NCBI GenBank assembly: GCA_034509925.1
Contig: CM067527.1
Location: 3,484,501 to 3,548,500, forward strand
Origin: Hirudinaria manillensis
Lineage: Eukaryota; Annelida; Clitellata; Hirudinida; Hirudinidae
Direction: 5' to 3'
DNA: 64,000 nt
A model generated the notes under the pieces. That model saw only the letters and a list, made by a program, of their open reading frames with translations. It was not told where the DNA came from and ran no database searches. Numbering within the stretch: the stretch's first letter is position 1; every line of letters begins with the position of its first letter. The position numbers and the translations under genes are program-made. Positions 32,291 to 47,230 of the stretch are shown here, piece after piece.

Positions 32291-34920
32291 AATGATGATC
32301 CCAAGGACGGGTCGGTTGGTCGGTAAAGGAATGAAGAGTGACTCAGCGAGGTGAAAGTTCATTTGGTGACCCCAAGAGGACGATCGTCGTATTCGAGTGA
32401 AATCGAGTGAAAGTCGGAGTTTAAAGATTTTTTCTTTCTAAAGTGTCAATGGTGGTTCCAAAGCTGGAGGTCATGATGATAGTCGCAGCGACGTTGATGA
32501 TGATGACGACGACGATGATGATGACGTTGATGATGATGAACTTGATGACGGCGATGATGATGCTGCTGTATCATTAATGGATTAGTAACATTTCTATGCC
32601 AGAAATTCATAAAAACCGCAATTATAATAATAATATTATTCATTAATAATTATAATTATAATATTAATAGAAATTATGGCAATAAATTATAAAAAACAAA
32701 GAGAGGACATCCCTAACGAGTAGCGCTATAAACAGGGGTAACCTAATGTCATTTCTCAATGGATTTATGCGCGTCCCCTCATGTTGCTGGAATCCTGGTG
32801 GAGTTTTTTTTAAGGTCGCAAATCAATTAAGTGGCGCTAATTGTCTCGGACTCAACTTAATACGAACTGCTTTCCAATCCACTGCAACAGAGCAGTTGTA
32901 CGTACGTTGGTTGTACTGTATGTGTACAGTGTACAGTGGTTTACGGTAGCAGTACAGAAGTTGTTGTTCGTAAATTGATTAATTTCAGTGCAACATTTGT
33001 CAGTACAAGTTTTCAAAAATACTTAGCGCTTATTACGGTAGCAGTACAGTAGCGGTACAGCAGTTGTACGGTAGTTGTGCAATGTTACACCAGTTGTAAA
33101 AACCCCAAGACCGGTAAAATGTTTTGTAAACAATCAATTTAAAGGTTAAAAAGTTAAATCTACTCCCCCGCCACACAAAAGTTGAATATTTTTGAATCAC
33201 TGGGGAGTTCAGGACACAACGTCGTTATCAATAAAACCTCTTTATGAACACAATTCAAAAACCAGGATCATTGCTGTAGCGATGGTCATCATCATCATCA
33301 ACATCATCATCGTCATCGTCGTCGTCGTCGTCATCAGAACTGAATATTATCACCAGCACCATCATCAGAATTGAATCATCAGAATGTTGTCCTCATCACC
33401 ATCATCATCATCATCATCGTTAGAATTGAATATTATCATCATTTATATGATATAAATTATTAATGTAAATATAATAATTTCATTTCTTTACCAAAGACAC
33501 AATAATAAGAACCATGACGTGGTTGTTATTTAAACGTCGAAAAAAGGGGACACGACGTGGAAAATCTTCAAAAAAATAAGTCGTTTTAGGAGTTAAAAAA
33601 CTGTATCTTACGTCCAATAGCATAGGAAGACGGTTAAAATTTTATTAAAATTTATAAATTCAAAATAAATAAATTAATTAATTAATTAATTAATAACTAA
33701 ATTGATTAATTAATTACAGAACAACAACAACAACAGCAGTAACTATAATACTCACCATTATCGTCACTTGTCAGAGCGAAGAAAAAACTAGTCAAATTAG
33801 AGAAGAATCTGTCGTCTCCGTAGTCGCCGTAGTCGCCGCAGTCGCCGCAGTCGCTGCAGTCGATGTCGTCGACGTCGTTGAAGCACCAGCGTCGAACAAC
33901 GAAAATAAAAATTGCTCGACGACAACAACAACTGCTCTCAACTCGACCCAACCCTGCTCGTCTCCATGGCAACGCCAAACGCCGGAAACCGGTGCCGACC
34001 GAAGATTGCGAATCGACGGCCAGATAACAATCGGTGTTCAGAAAATGGAACGAAGGAGAAAAAAAGACGAGGAGGAAGAGGAGGAAGAGGAGGAAGAGGA
34101 GGAAGAGGAGGAGGAGGAGAGAGATGATGATGCCGTCATGTGAGGGTTCATTGGGTGTACGTGGTGTGAAGTCGTTGGACTTTTTCAAGAAATTATGATT
34201 GTTATTATGATTATTGTTTTAATTAGTTCTATTTGCTGACATTGTTGTTGTTGTTTGGTTTTGTTGTTTTGTGTTACGAGTCGAGGTTGATGAATGTGCG
34301 AGATACAGGAATGAAATTGACGATTGAATGAAAGATAATTGATTGACCGGTTGACTGGTTGCTTGGGTGGTTGGATGGTTTAATCGACTTTCAATATGAA
34401 TGAAGCATAATTTAAAAATTAATTATCGGAAAATAGCTACTTAAAAGCTGATTAAAATCTAAAGAAGGTATTTAAAAAAAAAAAGACATTAAAACTAAAA
34501 TCCAACGAACAGTGAACGTAAGTCTACGGATGAGTGAGTAAATGAATAATTAAATGAAAGAATGAATGAACGAACGAACGAACGGACGGACGAGAGGATG
34601 AATGAATGAATGAAAGGAGTGAGCTGGAGTGAGGAAGGATCAAAAGAATCGCGAGAATCGAACGAGCGCAGGTCCCGGATTGAGTGAAGCAGACGGTTAA
34701 ATGGAATTTATAGGGGCTACTCCATAGTGCCCGTGGTGTTGGAAGAATGGACGGAAGGGTGAATGGATGACTGAACTACTGGATGAATGAATGCTTAATA
34801 GGGAGATATTGGGTATCCTTTCAATTGAGAAATTCGAGGCAAGTTTTCAACAACAAGTTTGGGTTTTTTTTTTCAACCTTTCAATCGCTTCCTGAGAATG
34901 TTGTCGCTTGTTACAACACT
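32291..34920. other. Gene-poor stretch with several microsatellites
   Basis: No gene recognised. Tracts: GAT/GAC at about 32490-32560, GTAC-rich degenerate repeats at about 32895-33085, ATC/GTC at 33284-33336 and 33392-33420, GTCGCCGTA-like 9-mers at about 33806-33870, GGAGGAAGA-type repeats at about 34066-34122, and GAAC/GAAT/GGAC units at about 34555-34612. Confidence 0.5.
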
Positions 34921-34922
34921 GC

Positions 34923-34975
<53 letters not shown>

Positions 34976-35012
34976 TATTATTGTTATTATTATTATTATT
35001 ATTATTATTACC
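34923..35012. repeat. (ATT)n microsatellite
   Basis: A long ATT tract interrupted by single ACT and GTT units. The following 200 bp are AT-rich with TATA-type repeats. Confidence 0.95.
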
Positions 35013-37100
35013 ACTGCATAGTCGTTATTATAAAATATAATATAATGATATGTTATACACAATATAATAATATTTTTCATTGTTATTATATATATTGTAT
35101 GTTATTCTACATTGTTATTATATACATTACTATATATTATATATATATTATTGTTAATATGAAACATGATATAATAATATGTTATAAAATATTATAATAT
35201 TATTTTTCAAGTGATTCTTCGAAATAGACAAAGAAACGAGCGAAAATTTCAATGCCGACCCGATCCAAATTGTCTAATTGACTGCCATTGGTCATCTCTT
35301 CTTATCACCGCCCTCGTACCACACTTCAGGGCAACGTCACTTGCATCGTACTTAAGACTAACATGTTATAATCACGTTACACCTCTCAGTTTGGCGACCT
35401 GTGATTAGGTATAATAAGAAAAGTCAACAATTCATCCATCAATCCAATCCATCCACTCATCCATCCATTCATCCATCCACCCACTTAACCACCCATGCAC
35501 TCACTCACTCACCCATCCATCCGTCCACCCATCCACTCACCCAATCACAAAATTTACTCATTTACTCGATGACCCTCTGAGGACTCCTAGAAAACAGAGG
35601 TTCATTGAATCTCTTCAGCAACTCACCAGCGGCTCCATCAACACACGCCGCACCTTTTGGCCGCGCATTCACACGCACACACGCACGCACGCACCCACGC
35701 TCACAACACGTGCAAATTCAGGTGAATGTAGAGGCACATCTACATGATACGTTCCAACGTGTTACATTCACTTTCAATGTTTTCACACGTCCCGAGGCAC
35801 CTCCTCTGATAGGTACCTGGATAAGCGGGTTGTCTTTTGCCTGTCACTTAACCAACATTCATCTGATGCACTGGCATTGGGGTGGCGTTTGGGGGTGACA
35901 ATTTAAACTCCCAACCCAACCCCCAACCGATGTCACCCCAACGTCACCCCCAGCGACGCCTCTCAAACATTCCCCTACGAAAGGCACCGCCGTGTTGTTG
36001 ATGTTGTCTCACGTTAAGAGGAATTTATAATTGGTTCTTATTGCTTCTTTATGTGCCATGCTTTCGCGCCGTAATGTATCCAGAAAAATGGGGTTAAAAG
36101 CCAGGACGGGCAGACAGGGTGGAGGGACTGATGGCTACCCAGTGATGGCCAACCCATGACCGGAGATGATGATGACAACGACGATGATGATAATAAACTT
36201 TGGGTTGAAGCTCTGAAAAAAGGCTCTTAAGTTCGACTAAACAAGCAAATAATAAGTTGGACGCTTTTGATAAACGATTTTAATGTGTCGTTTTTTTTTT
36301 TAATGCTTCAAAAACACTTTTGTTATGCAGACCTTTAAATTCACTTTTAAGCGAAAGAGAATAAAAATTTACCGAGAAAGCGACGGAAATGCCAGACCGG
36401 TTGGGGTTGTCTCTGAAAAAATTTCAAGTTTCGTTTCCAATGTTTCCGTTTTAACTGAAGTTGTGTTTTAATTGAGAGTTTGGAAAAGTGAAAAAAAAAC
36501 CCAATGTCGATTCGAGACTGAAAGTGCTGTAACGATGACGACAAAGATGATGGCGACGATGACGGTAATGATGTAACTCGATGATGATGATGATGATGAC
36601 GACGATGATGATGATACCTGGTAGTGGCAACAATTTTTGTCTTGACATGTTTTCGTTTGTTTTGTTATTGTTTTTTTTTTTTTTGGAATTTTCACGTTCA
36701 CTGAGAATTATTGTCGGGAGGGATGTTTTTGTCAATTATGCATCATCCTTACGATGACCAATAGACTCTGACCACTGCCAAGATGTCTTTTCACCGCCAG
36801 GAAGTTATTCTTACTGGCATTGTTGCTATTATTATTATTATGACTATTATTAATATTATATCATTAAATTATATGTAGTTGCTATTATTATAAACCTAAT
36901 TATCATCAGTTGAGGTAGTTTGTTTCCATTCTTGTCATCACTATCATCATCGCCATCACGACCACCTCATGACGTCCTCATCGCGTTTGACCAGCAAGCG
37001 CTTCCCTCACCTTCCGGTCATCACTGGTGACCTCTAACAGTCGACTAAAGAGAAAATCCGAGCGCCTGAGAACATTTAAAGAAATCAACAACAGTCGTAA
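35013..37100. other. Gene-poor stretch
   Basis: No gene recognised. CCAT/CCAC tetranucleotides at about 35433-35550, an ACGC/ACAC tract near 35665-35700, and GAT/GAC tracts near 36165-36195 and 36530-36615. A T-rich run lies near 36672-36684. Confidence 0.5.
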
Positions 37101-37672
37101 ACGTTGCCGTTGCCCGTCGTTAAGAGATTGTAAATGTTTCAAGTCTCTCTCTCTTTTAAATATGTGAGGGTGGATGAGTAGATGGGTGGATGGATGATGC
37201 TGGAAACTCCTCCTCGGAGCTTTCCGACAGGGATCCTCAGAGAAGGTCCCCCATCTTCGAACGTTTCGGCCCTTTGAAACCCCTGACGTTCTCCGGGGGT
37301 GGGCCGCATCCGGTGATCAGCCGGATGTCCCTGTCGGTTTCCATTGTGCGGACTCGAAGCTTAGGCTTTGGAAGGCTCTCATTGGCCTCTTTATGCCATC
37401 ACGTGCCAGACTGGAGCGACTACTGAAAGCTCTCGTTGGCTTCTTTCGTCGCTGCACTCAGTCGATGAAGCGACGCCACCTAGCCCCAATGACTCTCAGT
37501 GGCCTTCTTTCCGTCATCCCTGCCGCCCAACAGTATCGACTTGGGCTTTAAATTTTCTTTGCAGCGGCGCGCGGTAACAGACGTTGCCAGTCGTTAAGAG
37601 ATTGTAAATGTTTCAAGTCTCTCTCTCTTTTAAATAGGTGAGGGTGGATGAGTAGATGGGTGGATGGATGGA
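37101..37672. repeat. Two roughly 85-bp direct repeats flanking a GC-richer insert
   Basis: 37101-37190 and 37579-37670 share CGTTAAGAGATTGTAAATG, the CTCTCTCTCTTTTAAATA block and GTGAGGGTGGATGAGTAGAT nearly unchanged. The 390 bp between are GC-richer and contain three degenerate CTCTC(A/G)(T/G)TGGC(C/T)TCTTT copies about 55-63 bp apart, plus an unassigned 78-codon frame at 37190-37426. Confidence 0.75.
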
Positions 37673-37800
37673 TGTATGTATGTACTGATAGAAGGATTGG
37701 TGGATAGAATGATGAATGGATGGATGTATGTATGTACTGATAGAAGGATTGGTGGATAGAATGATGAATGGATGGATGTACTGACGGAAGAATTGATCAA
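37664..37800. repeat. 52-bp tandem minisatellite
   Basis: Two nearly perfect 52-bp units and a partial third, each starting GGATGGATGTATG and containing CTGATAGAAGGATTGGTGG. Confidence 0.85.
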
Positions 37801-38114
37801 TGGGTGGACAGACTGACAGTTGGATTCCATCAGTGGTTGCTGGCTTAAGATCCTCCATAAAAGTACACACTACTAAATTGCCACACCAAAAAATGTTGAG
37901 GAAATTTAAAAATTTTATAATAAGCAGAATGACTCCTGTTGATTGAACCAATCGACTGCCTCATCAATCGAGATTACCACCCAGTTTCCACCGCCATCTC
38001 AACTTCCACCTCCACGTCTTCCGACAGGGAATCAATGAACGACGAGCCATTCTATTGCTGAAGATGAACTTGAAAATAACATCAATCCGATAGAACTTTT
38101 TTTGATCTCTTTGA

Positions 38115-38402
38115 ATAGACGAACCAATCATATACAAACATATGCAAACAAACATGTGCAACATATGCAATCATATACAGTCACACATATGTAAACACAT
38201 ACAACATATGCAATCATATACAGTCAAACATATGAGAATATATGCAAACATATGCAAACACATACAACATATGCAACATATGCAATCATATACAGTCAAA
38301 CATGAGAATATATGCAAACATATGCAACGTATGCAATCATATACAGTCAAACATATGCAAACACATGCAACATATGCAATCATATACAATCAAACATATG
38401 AA
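38115..38402. repeat. ATATGCAA / CATATACAGTCAAAC minisatellite
   Basis: Five or more irregular copies of a 30-60 bp unit made of ACATATGCAA, CAATCATATACAGTCA and ACATATG segments. The CATATG palindrome recurs. Open frames on both strands cross it only because the unit lacks stop codons in some frames. Confidence 0.9.
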
Positions 38403-39603
38403 ACTCATCAACGAGGAGAAACATCGCGAACGAATCCAAACACCAAAGAATGCGAGAACAATGACCATCGAAACTCGGAGCGAACCGAACACGTCCGACG
38501 ACGAAACATTTCGACGGAACGGGAATTGAACGAGAAGAAAACAAAAAACAAGAAATCGAAAATCTTAATCAGTCGGATTCGTTACGTTTTCATTTTTATT
38601 TTGCAAATGAAACGAAAACCGTGGGGAAAATATCGAACTTTGAGAACAAAAACAGTCGAGGAGAAAATAACTTTTCGGGAAAACAAGCGTTTTCGACAAG
38701 GGGGAAATTATTCGTAAAGTGTCATTTCGCACAAAAATAATTCCTTTAAACCAAGTCTCGAATGCAAAAAAACATCAGCAAAATAAACATACAGTTGCCT
38801 AAGACGAGGCCCTCATCGAGCAATTAATGTTACACATAATAATTACGTATTAATTAATATTAAATTTAATTAATAAATTAATCAAATAATTAATTAATGT
38901 GTGAGGTCACGAGTCAAATTGAGCCAATGTCGTTGCCGCAGAGACAAAGTTGCTTGCAAACCCACGTGCGCTCGCACGCAATGTCAGACCTGAACGTGAC
39001 TTTAACGTGCGCCGTGCAATGTATTCGCAAAGAATACCGTCGGCCCAAAACCTCGACGACGAGTGAAGTCGATGACGTGAGGGAAACGTTGACAAACAGA
39101 AATGATGACGATGAGTAGGATGAGGAGAAAGAACATCTTATAAACACGTGAACGTATCGCAGACGCATAAAACTCGGGCAGCCTTAGCATCGACGAGAAT
39201 AGCAAGACGATGTAGCGAAAAACAGCGTTTGAACAAAAAAAAGTAAACAAAACAAAAGATATACGTGAATTAGGCGAATTGAAATCGACATTTTCATAAA
39301 ATATTTCTAAAGCATTCAATGAGTTGCCCTCGATGAGAAGAACGAGTGCAAACGAGTTCACGTAGAAGGCGACGACTACTTTCCTTTAGAGACTGTTCGT
39401 GGTATGACGTTAATCTTTTTTTCTTTAATCAACAAAACGGCAACCGATAAAAAACTAAGCCACGTTACTTTGAACATCGCAACGGGAAACGATCGGACGT
39501 GGAGAGCACCGTGCAAATCGTCAACAGTCGGTCGAACGCAAGAGGAGCAGAAGCGTAATGCTGCCTTATTTATCGATTTCGGTTCCTCAAAAAAAAAGTC
39601 GAA
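38403..39603. other. Spacer before the KDM4-type gene, no gene recognised
   Basis: Mixed-composition sequence. It should contain the 3' untranslated region of the minus-strand demethylase gene; a reverse-strand AATAAA is possible near 38596-38601. Short frames near 38897-39118 have no family support. Confidence 0.4.
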
Positions 39604-42600
39604 TCACGAGTCGCGCCTACCGCGGACTCCGGCAGACGCCGCCGGAGACGTCTCGGCAGGCGTCGAGGGAGGTCTCGGCCGAGACGTCGGGACGACTTGG
39701 TGGGGCGGGCGGTTCGAAGCGCAGAGAGCGGCGAGAGTCTTCAGTTTGAATTCCTGCCTTTTCGCCCTGTCCACCATCGACTGGAGGCCGAGGAGTGGAG
39801 AACCGGAACCGTGGCCCGGACCGATCCCGGGCGGAGAAGTACGAGGTCTGGCGACAGACGAAAGGAAGCTCGTCCGATTGAAGCCGTCGTCGCGGGTCGA
39901 CGGAGCGTTCGGCAGAGAGGTCGGCATCCACACTTTCTCGCACTTGAAGAAGCCGGAAAACACGAGGGGCTCGGTTTTCTTCGAAGAGTCGTCCGACGGA
40001 GCTTCGGGCGTCTGCCGGGCGGCGTCGCCGGAATGCAAAGTTTCGAGGTATCCCTGAGTGCTGTCTTCCGTGTCGAGGAAGGACGAGGACGGTTTGAACG
40101 ATTTGGAGTCGGACGCTCCGACGCTCGTGATGATGGTGGAGTTAGAGAAAGAGCAGATGGAGAGGTCTTCCGTAGGCTGAATTTTCCTTTTTCGACCTCT
40201 TTTTGCTTTGGGCTTTTCTTCTCCCCCTTCGATGTGAATGGGAAGTCGTTTGGCCATCATCCTCATCTTCATCTGCTTCTTCTCCTCGGGACTGAAAGGA
40301 AGCGTGTTTATGTTGTTATACAAAACAACAACCGAACGGCATTGTTAGCGTCACGCAATCGTGCAACAAATCATACTTTGAATACTGCACTTAATCTACC
40401 ATAATTATCAATCGATTAATCACGCATTCAAATCATCAAAAAAGCCTCAAATTCGTTGGACAAATCGACCGGCACTTACTCCGAAATGACATAGCTGGGA
40501 TCGCTGAACACCTGCCTCCCGATGCCCCGAAGGGCGTTCGGTCCGACCCCCTTGACGAGGCAGAAGTCGTCCTCGGGATGAGGGGCGACGTCGAGGTCGT
40601 TCTCGAACAGTTCCAACTTCTCGGGTTGGAAGCGCTTGACGAAGCACTTCATGCTGAACCTGACCATGGACGGTCGACAGTCGCACTGGATGGCCCTCTT
40701 GCCGTACTCGATCCAGCGCATGGTCGCAAAGTTCGTGGACTCGGCGCAGTTGAAGCCCGTGTTGAAGCCGGCGTGGTAGGCGTAGGGGAAGCTGATGATG
40801 AAGTCCCGGGGACCCTGCTGGATCTGTCGGATAGGCGGAGAGATTGACGAAAGAGTCCAAACTCGACGTTATTTATTTAATCGACGCGAGAACCCACTTT
40901 GTTGTAAGGAATGCCGTTCTGTTGAAGGATGGATGGAGAGAGAAGAGTAGATTTGTGCCTCAAAAAGTTGGCACAACCCTTCTTCTCTTCTGGAAAATAT
41001 GCTGAAATGGCAAGAAAACAGGATTTTGAAATTACATAAACAAATTAATAATAGGAAATAACATCAGAGACATATGATGACATATAGAAACCAAGAACTG
41101 TAAGCACTAAACATAACTATAGCTGATTCGTGTACGATTCCTCCAAAAAGGCACTAAAGACAGTGCAAGCTAGCTTTTTAACATGACATGAGATTGCAAA
41201 AGGTATAGACATTACAATTACCATCATATTCAAGATAACTATTTCAAATGATTACCAAATCTTAAGAAATCCCTTTAGAATCATCCAAAGAGACGTTTAT
41301 AATAATAATAATAATAATAAAATGATTGTAATTGACCCAACACAGCATAGAGTATTGCTCAAGGGTTGCAAAGCAAAGCATCGGGAACTCACATTCTGCC
41401 AGCCTCTCGAGTCTCCTTCCGTATTCGGTCGGAACGGCATACCAGAACTTGGGAGCTCCGAAGTGAAGGTAGTTGATGGAGTAGAGATCCATGTCTTCGG
41501 TGTGCCACGGGAAGGAGCTTTTCCACATGCCGAAGTAGAGGTAGGTGGTGGTGACTCCCTCGATTTCCGTGTCATAGTCCTCCCTGACCACGTCCAGTAT
41601 GGTTCCGAGCCGAGCGGGATTCCAGAGATCCTGGTCCTGGTCGTAAAGCGAGGAAGGCACGTCCGCCCCGTAGATGGCCGAGTTGAAGCACACGTTCTTC
41701 CAATACTTTCTCTCGAGGGCGTCCATGTCGGAGTCCACGTTCGGTGGTTTGTACCTTGGTGGTGATAAGGATGACGACGGTCATTAAAACACGCTCATCT
41801 ATTATCATTAACATTATTATATGATGGTGACGATTATTATTATTATTAGTAGTATTAGTAGTAGTAGTAGTAGTATTATATTATTATTATTGTTATTATT
41901 TAATTTTATGCTATTTTATTTGCAAATTTTAATTTTATCAGGTAATGTCAACGATGCAAAATGAAGGAAACGCATTTGAATAAATAACATGGAAGGTCGC
42001 TCTCATTGCAAGTCCTAAGAAACTCACGAAAGTTTACAAACAACGTGTTTACAAATAAATTTAGCCTGATATTTATTGATGTTGAACAAAGAATCAAAAG
42101 TCAGCAAGTTCAGATATAAAATGATTTAAAAAACCAAAATATGCATATGTGAACGAGAAGGTTTCATATTATTTTGCTGTCTGTGGCAGTTTATTTGACG
42201 AACTTTACAAAGCAAAAGCAGGCTAGAACTGGCTAACATAACATATGTTATTGGACTCAAATCTCGTTTATTACTGTCATTAATCATCTAGGAATTAGAC
42301 CAAAACTAATCGACATTGAGTCGAAAATGAAACAAGATCACTTTCTACGATATTTACAAAACATAAAAATGATAAGATTTTACAGAATTGAAGAAGCTAG
42401 AGCTTTTCCTTATACAAGCTAGATGCAAATAAAATTAAATTATTAATTTAATTATTAAACTATCTATTAAAGCAACACTGACATAATACTATATTTATGG
42501 CAAATGAATAAACCTAGATAAACTGATAGCTCGAAGCGATAAGGTAATTAGCGTTTACAATAAACTGATTGTAGCGTTGACTATGCGATGCGGCTACATT

Positions 42601-43370
42601 TCACGGCATAGGTGGCAAAGAACCAAACTAACTGACAATAACCTTTGGAAATAATCAAGAGTATTAAGCAAAATGTCAGTGAAACTAAAAGTAGATTCAC
42701 TCACTTCCTGCTATTGGCTAGAGCCTGGAAGTCCTTGACATTCATGGCCTTTCTAGATTTGTTGTATTGCTGATATTTTCCCTGGCTCCCCACAACTGTC
42801 TGTTTAATAGGAAAGGGAATGGTGATGTCGATATCATCATAGCCACCCTTCCTAGGCACCCAGCTATCCGGTGGTACTACCTGTCGAAATGCAAAAACAT
42901 CACAATATAAAATGTAATAAATAATTGTCAAAATAATGTACAATCATGTGAGCTACTTTTTGTTCGGATGTATTTAGCGATTAATTATAATTAATTATCT
43001 TTCAAGACAACAGGTTGGTTAAAAATTATGATCAAAATTTTTTTTTCTAACAAAAATCAAAATTTTTTATTTTAAAAGCTTAAAATGGGTTAACATGGAT
43101 CACTGGTTTTAAACCCAACTGTCTCATCGATCAGTGAAAAATATATCATCCGTGCAACCGTATAATGTGCAATGTTAAGTCACGTAGGCCACTGGATTTC
43201 TGACATTGTGCAAAAGGAAGTACTATTACCTTTGCTATGCCTGCTTTATGGGCTCCAGTTGACTCCATAAACTCGATATACCTGGTAAAATCCTTGAATT
43301 CTTCCTCGGTAGGATAAAATGTCATAATCTGCGGATAAGCAGGCTTATCCAGAACCGGCTCCATTAGCAT
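39604..43370 (-). CDS. KDM4: KDM4-type JmjN/JmjC histone lysine demethylase, short form
   Basis: Six exons in phase: 43370-43230, 42880-42705, 41754-41393, 41001-40898, 40823-40480, 40291-39604; 604 residues. KDM4 enzymes are nuclear Fe(II)/2-oxoglutarate dioxygenases that demethylate H3K9me3/me2 and H3K36me3/me2. JmjN (residues about 14-56, [12 protein letters not shown]) precedes JmjC. Iron ligands H190, E192 and H278 are present ([27 protein letters not shown]). The structural zinc site (C236, H242, C308, C310) and the 2-oxoglutarate contacts in [10 protein letters not shown] and HFGAPKFW are also kept. After JmjC comes a tail of about 230 residues with a basic cluster, [10 protein letters not shown], likely a nuclear localisation signal; it is Ser/Pro-rich. 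No PHD or Tudor domain is visible before the stop, as in fly Kdm4A/B and mammalian KDM4D. The start at 43370 (MLMEP) fits family length; an in-frame upstream ATG exists at 43475. Confidence 0.93.
41001..42704. other. KDM4-type gene introns with ATT/AGT microsatellites
   Basis: Inside the introns of the demethylase gene there are (AAT)n at about 41300-41320 and an ATT/AGT tract at about 41833-41900. Nothing else is recognised outside the exons. Confidence 0.5.
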
Positions 43371-44291
43371 CTTCAAATTTTCGCAATGATTTTCGGTTGC
43401 AAAATTGTTAACGATCACGAATAAAAACCACAGCCTTCCGAATGTTACGACGTGCAACAATAGATATGTAAACAAAACTCATCGCATCAGCCGGGTCGCC
43501 ATAACATGGCAACCGTTCTGTTCCAAACAAACAAGACCTTACTGAACTTTAAAATTTAAAAAATTTGGCAATGGATGATAAAATTACAATAAAAGTAAAA
43601 TTATATTGCACAATTTCTTTTTATTTTAATATGGCTATTTGCAAAGTTGGTGGTTTATATTTGAGAGATGCGAATTTTGCATAGACTTATTAAAAATTAC
43701 CAAGAATCATAATTATGATATATTGACATGATTATAATTATGATATTGACAATATAGTTTTTATCTTCAAAATTATTTTTATTCACACCATATTTGTGCA
43801 ACATCGGACAGTCAGCAAGACATCCCCTCCCCTACATAAGCTAACAAACTCAGAGAGCTTAGTCGGCTTTATTGCAATTAATTGGTTATTGATGATTATA
43901 AGAGGACTACTAGCAGAAGCAGGTATTTCTGCGACCTATCTCGTCTCCGAGATCGGGGTTACCTCCAGCCATGGCATTGGTTATGCCACGATCGTTTTCT
44001 TTAATCCTACTGCTCAACAACATATATAAGTTGTGGTTCATTTCAATCACCAATAAGATGTCAGAAAAGCAATAACTTGGTAAAGACATATACACGATCA
44101 AATCCCTGAAGTTCCATTCAAAAGTTAATTTTGCCAGCCAGTATTCGGCTAATAACCTACCACGGTTTGGTGACTTTAAAAACACAAACAAAAATGTACT
44201 CAAACAAAAATGTACTCAAAAACAAAAAAAACATTTCTTTCAGATGTTCATAATAAGTACTGGACAATCAAACCACATTTTCTAATAGTGT
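43371..44291. other. Spacer between the KDM4-type gene and COPS5
   Basis: AT-rich, no gene recognised. It should hold the demethylase promoter. Open frames near 43796-44203 lack similarity and splice support. Confidence 0.45.
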
Positions 44292-44297
44292 TTTATT
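44292..44297 (-). terminator. Candidate poly(A) signal of COPS5
   Basis: TTTATT on the plus strand reads AATAAA on the minus strand, about 230 bases after the COPS5 stop codon. Confidence 0.45.
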
Positions 44298-44528
44298 TAT
44301 CCATCTTAAGGTAGAGAACGCTTTCAAAACTGAAAATTCTAAAAACTTTGAAGAAGCCGGATGTAGAACGAGAGAATTTGAAGACTGCTTATGAATTTGT
44401 TCATTTCAACACACAATAACGACAGTGTGTGGTGTGACAACAAACAGATGCAAAGCAAGCAATTAAAGGGGTTTATAAAACCCCACAACCATCTCCTTCC
44501 TTGTCCAAACATCGTCGTCATTGATGAG

Positions 44529-47124
<2,596 letters not shown>

Positions 47125-47230
47125 CTTCGTGTAAGTGTTGAAATGCGGATGCAAATCAGAAAACTACTAAAGAGGGGCTAATTGAGAACAAAGTTAATTT
47201 TCTTCTTGCACTTCTTGGCGGTTATTTTTC

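Noticed and set aside
33706..34188. 160-codon minus frame with Leu-rich and Cys/Asp-rich parts
   Set aside because: Composed of GGA/GAG and GTCGCC repeats read in translation; no non-repetitive coding core.
38142..38717. 191-codon plus frame over the CATATG minisatellite
   Set aside because: The first half is minisatellite and the second half has no similarity or splice sites.
39697..40404. Long plus-strand frames opposite the KDM4-type last exon
   Set aside because: Shadows of the GC-rich coding exon on the minus strand, which has matching splice phase and family context.
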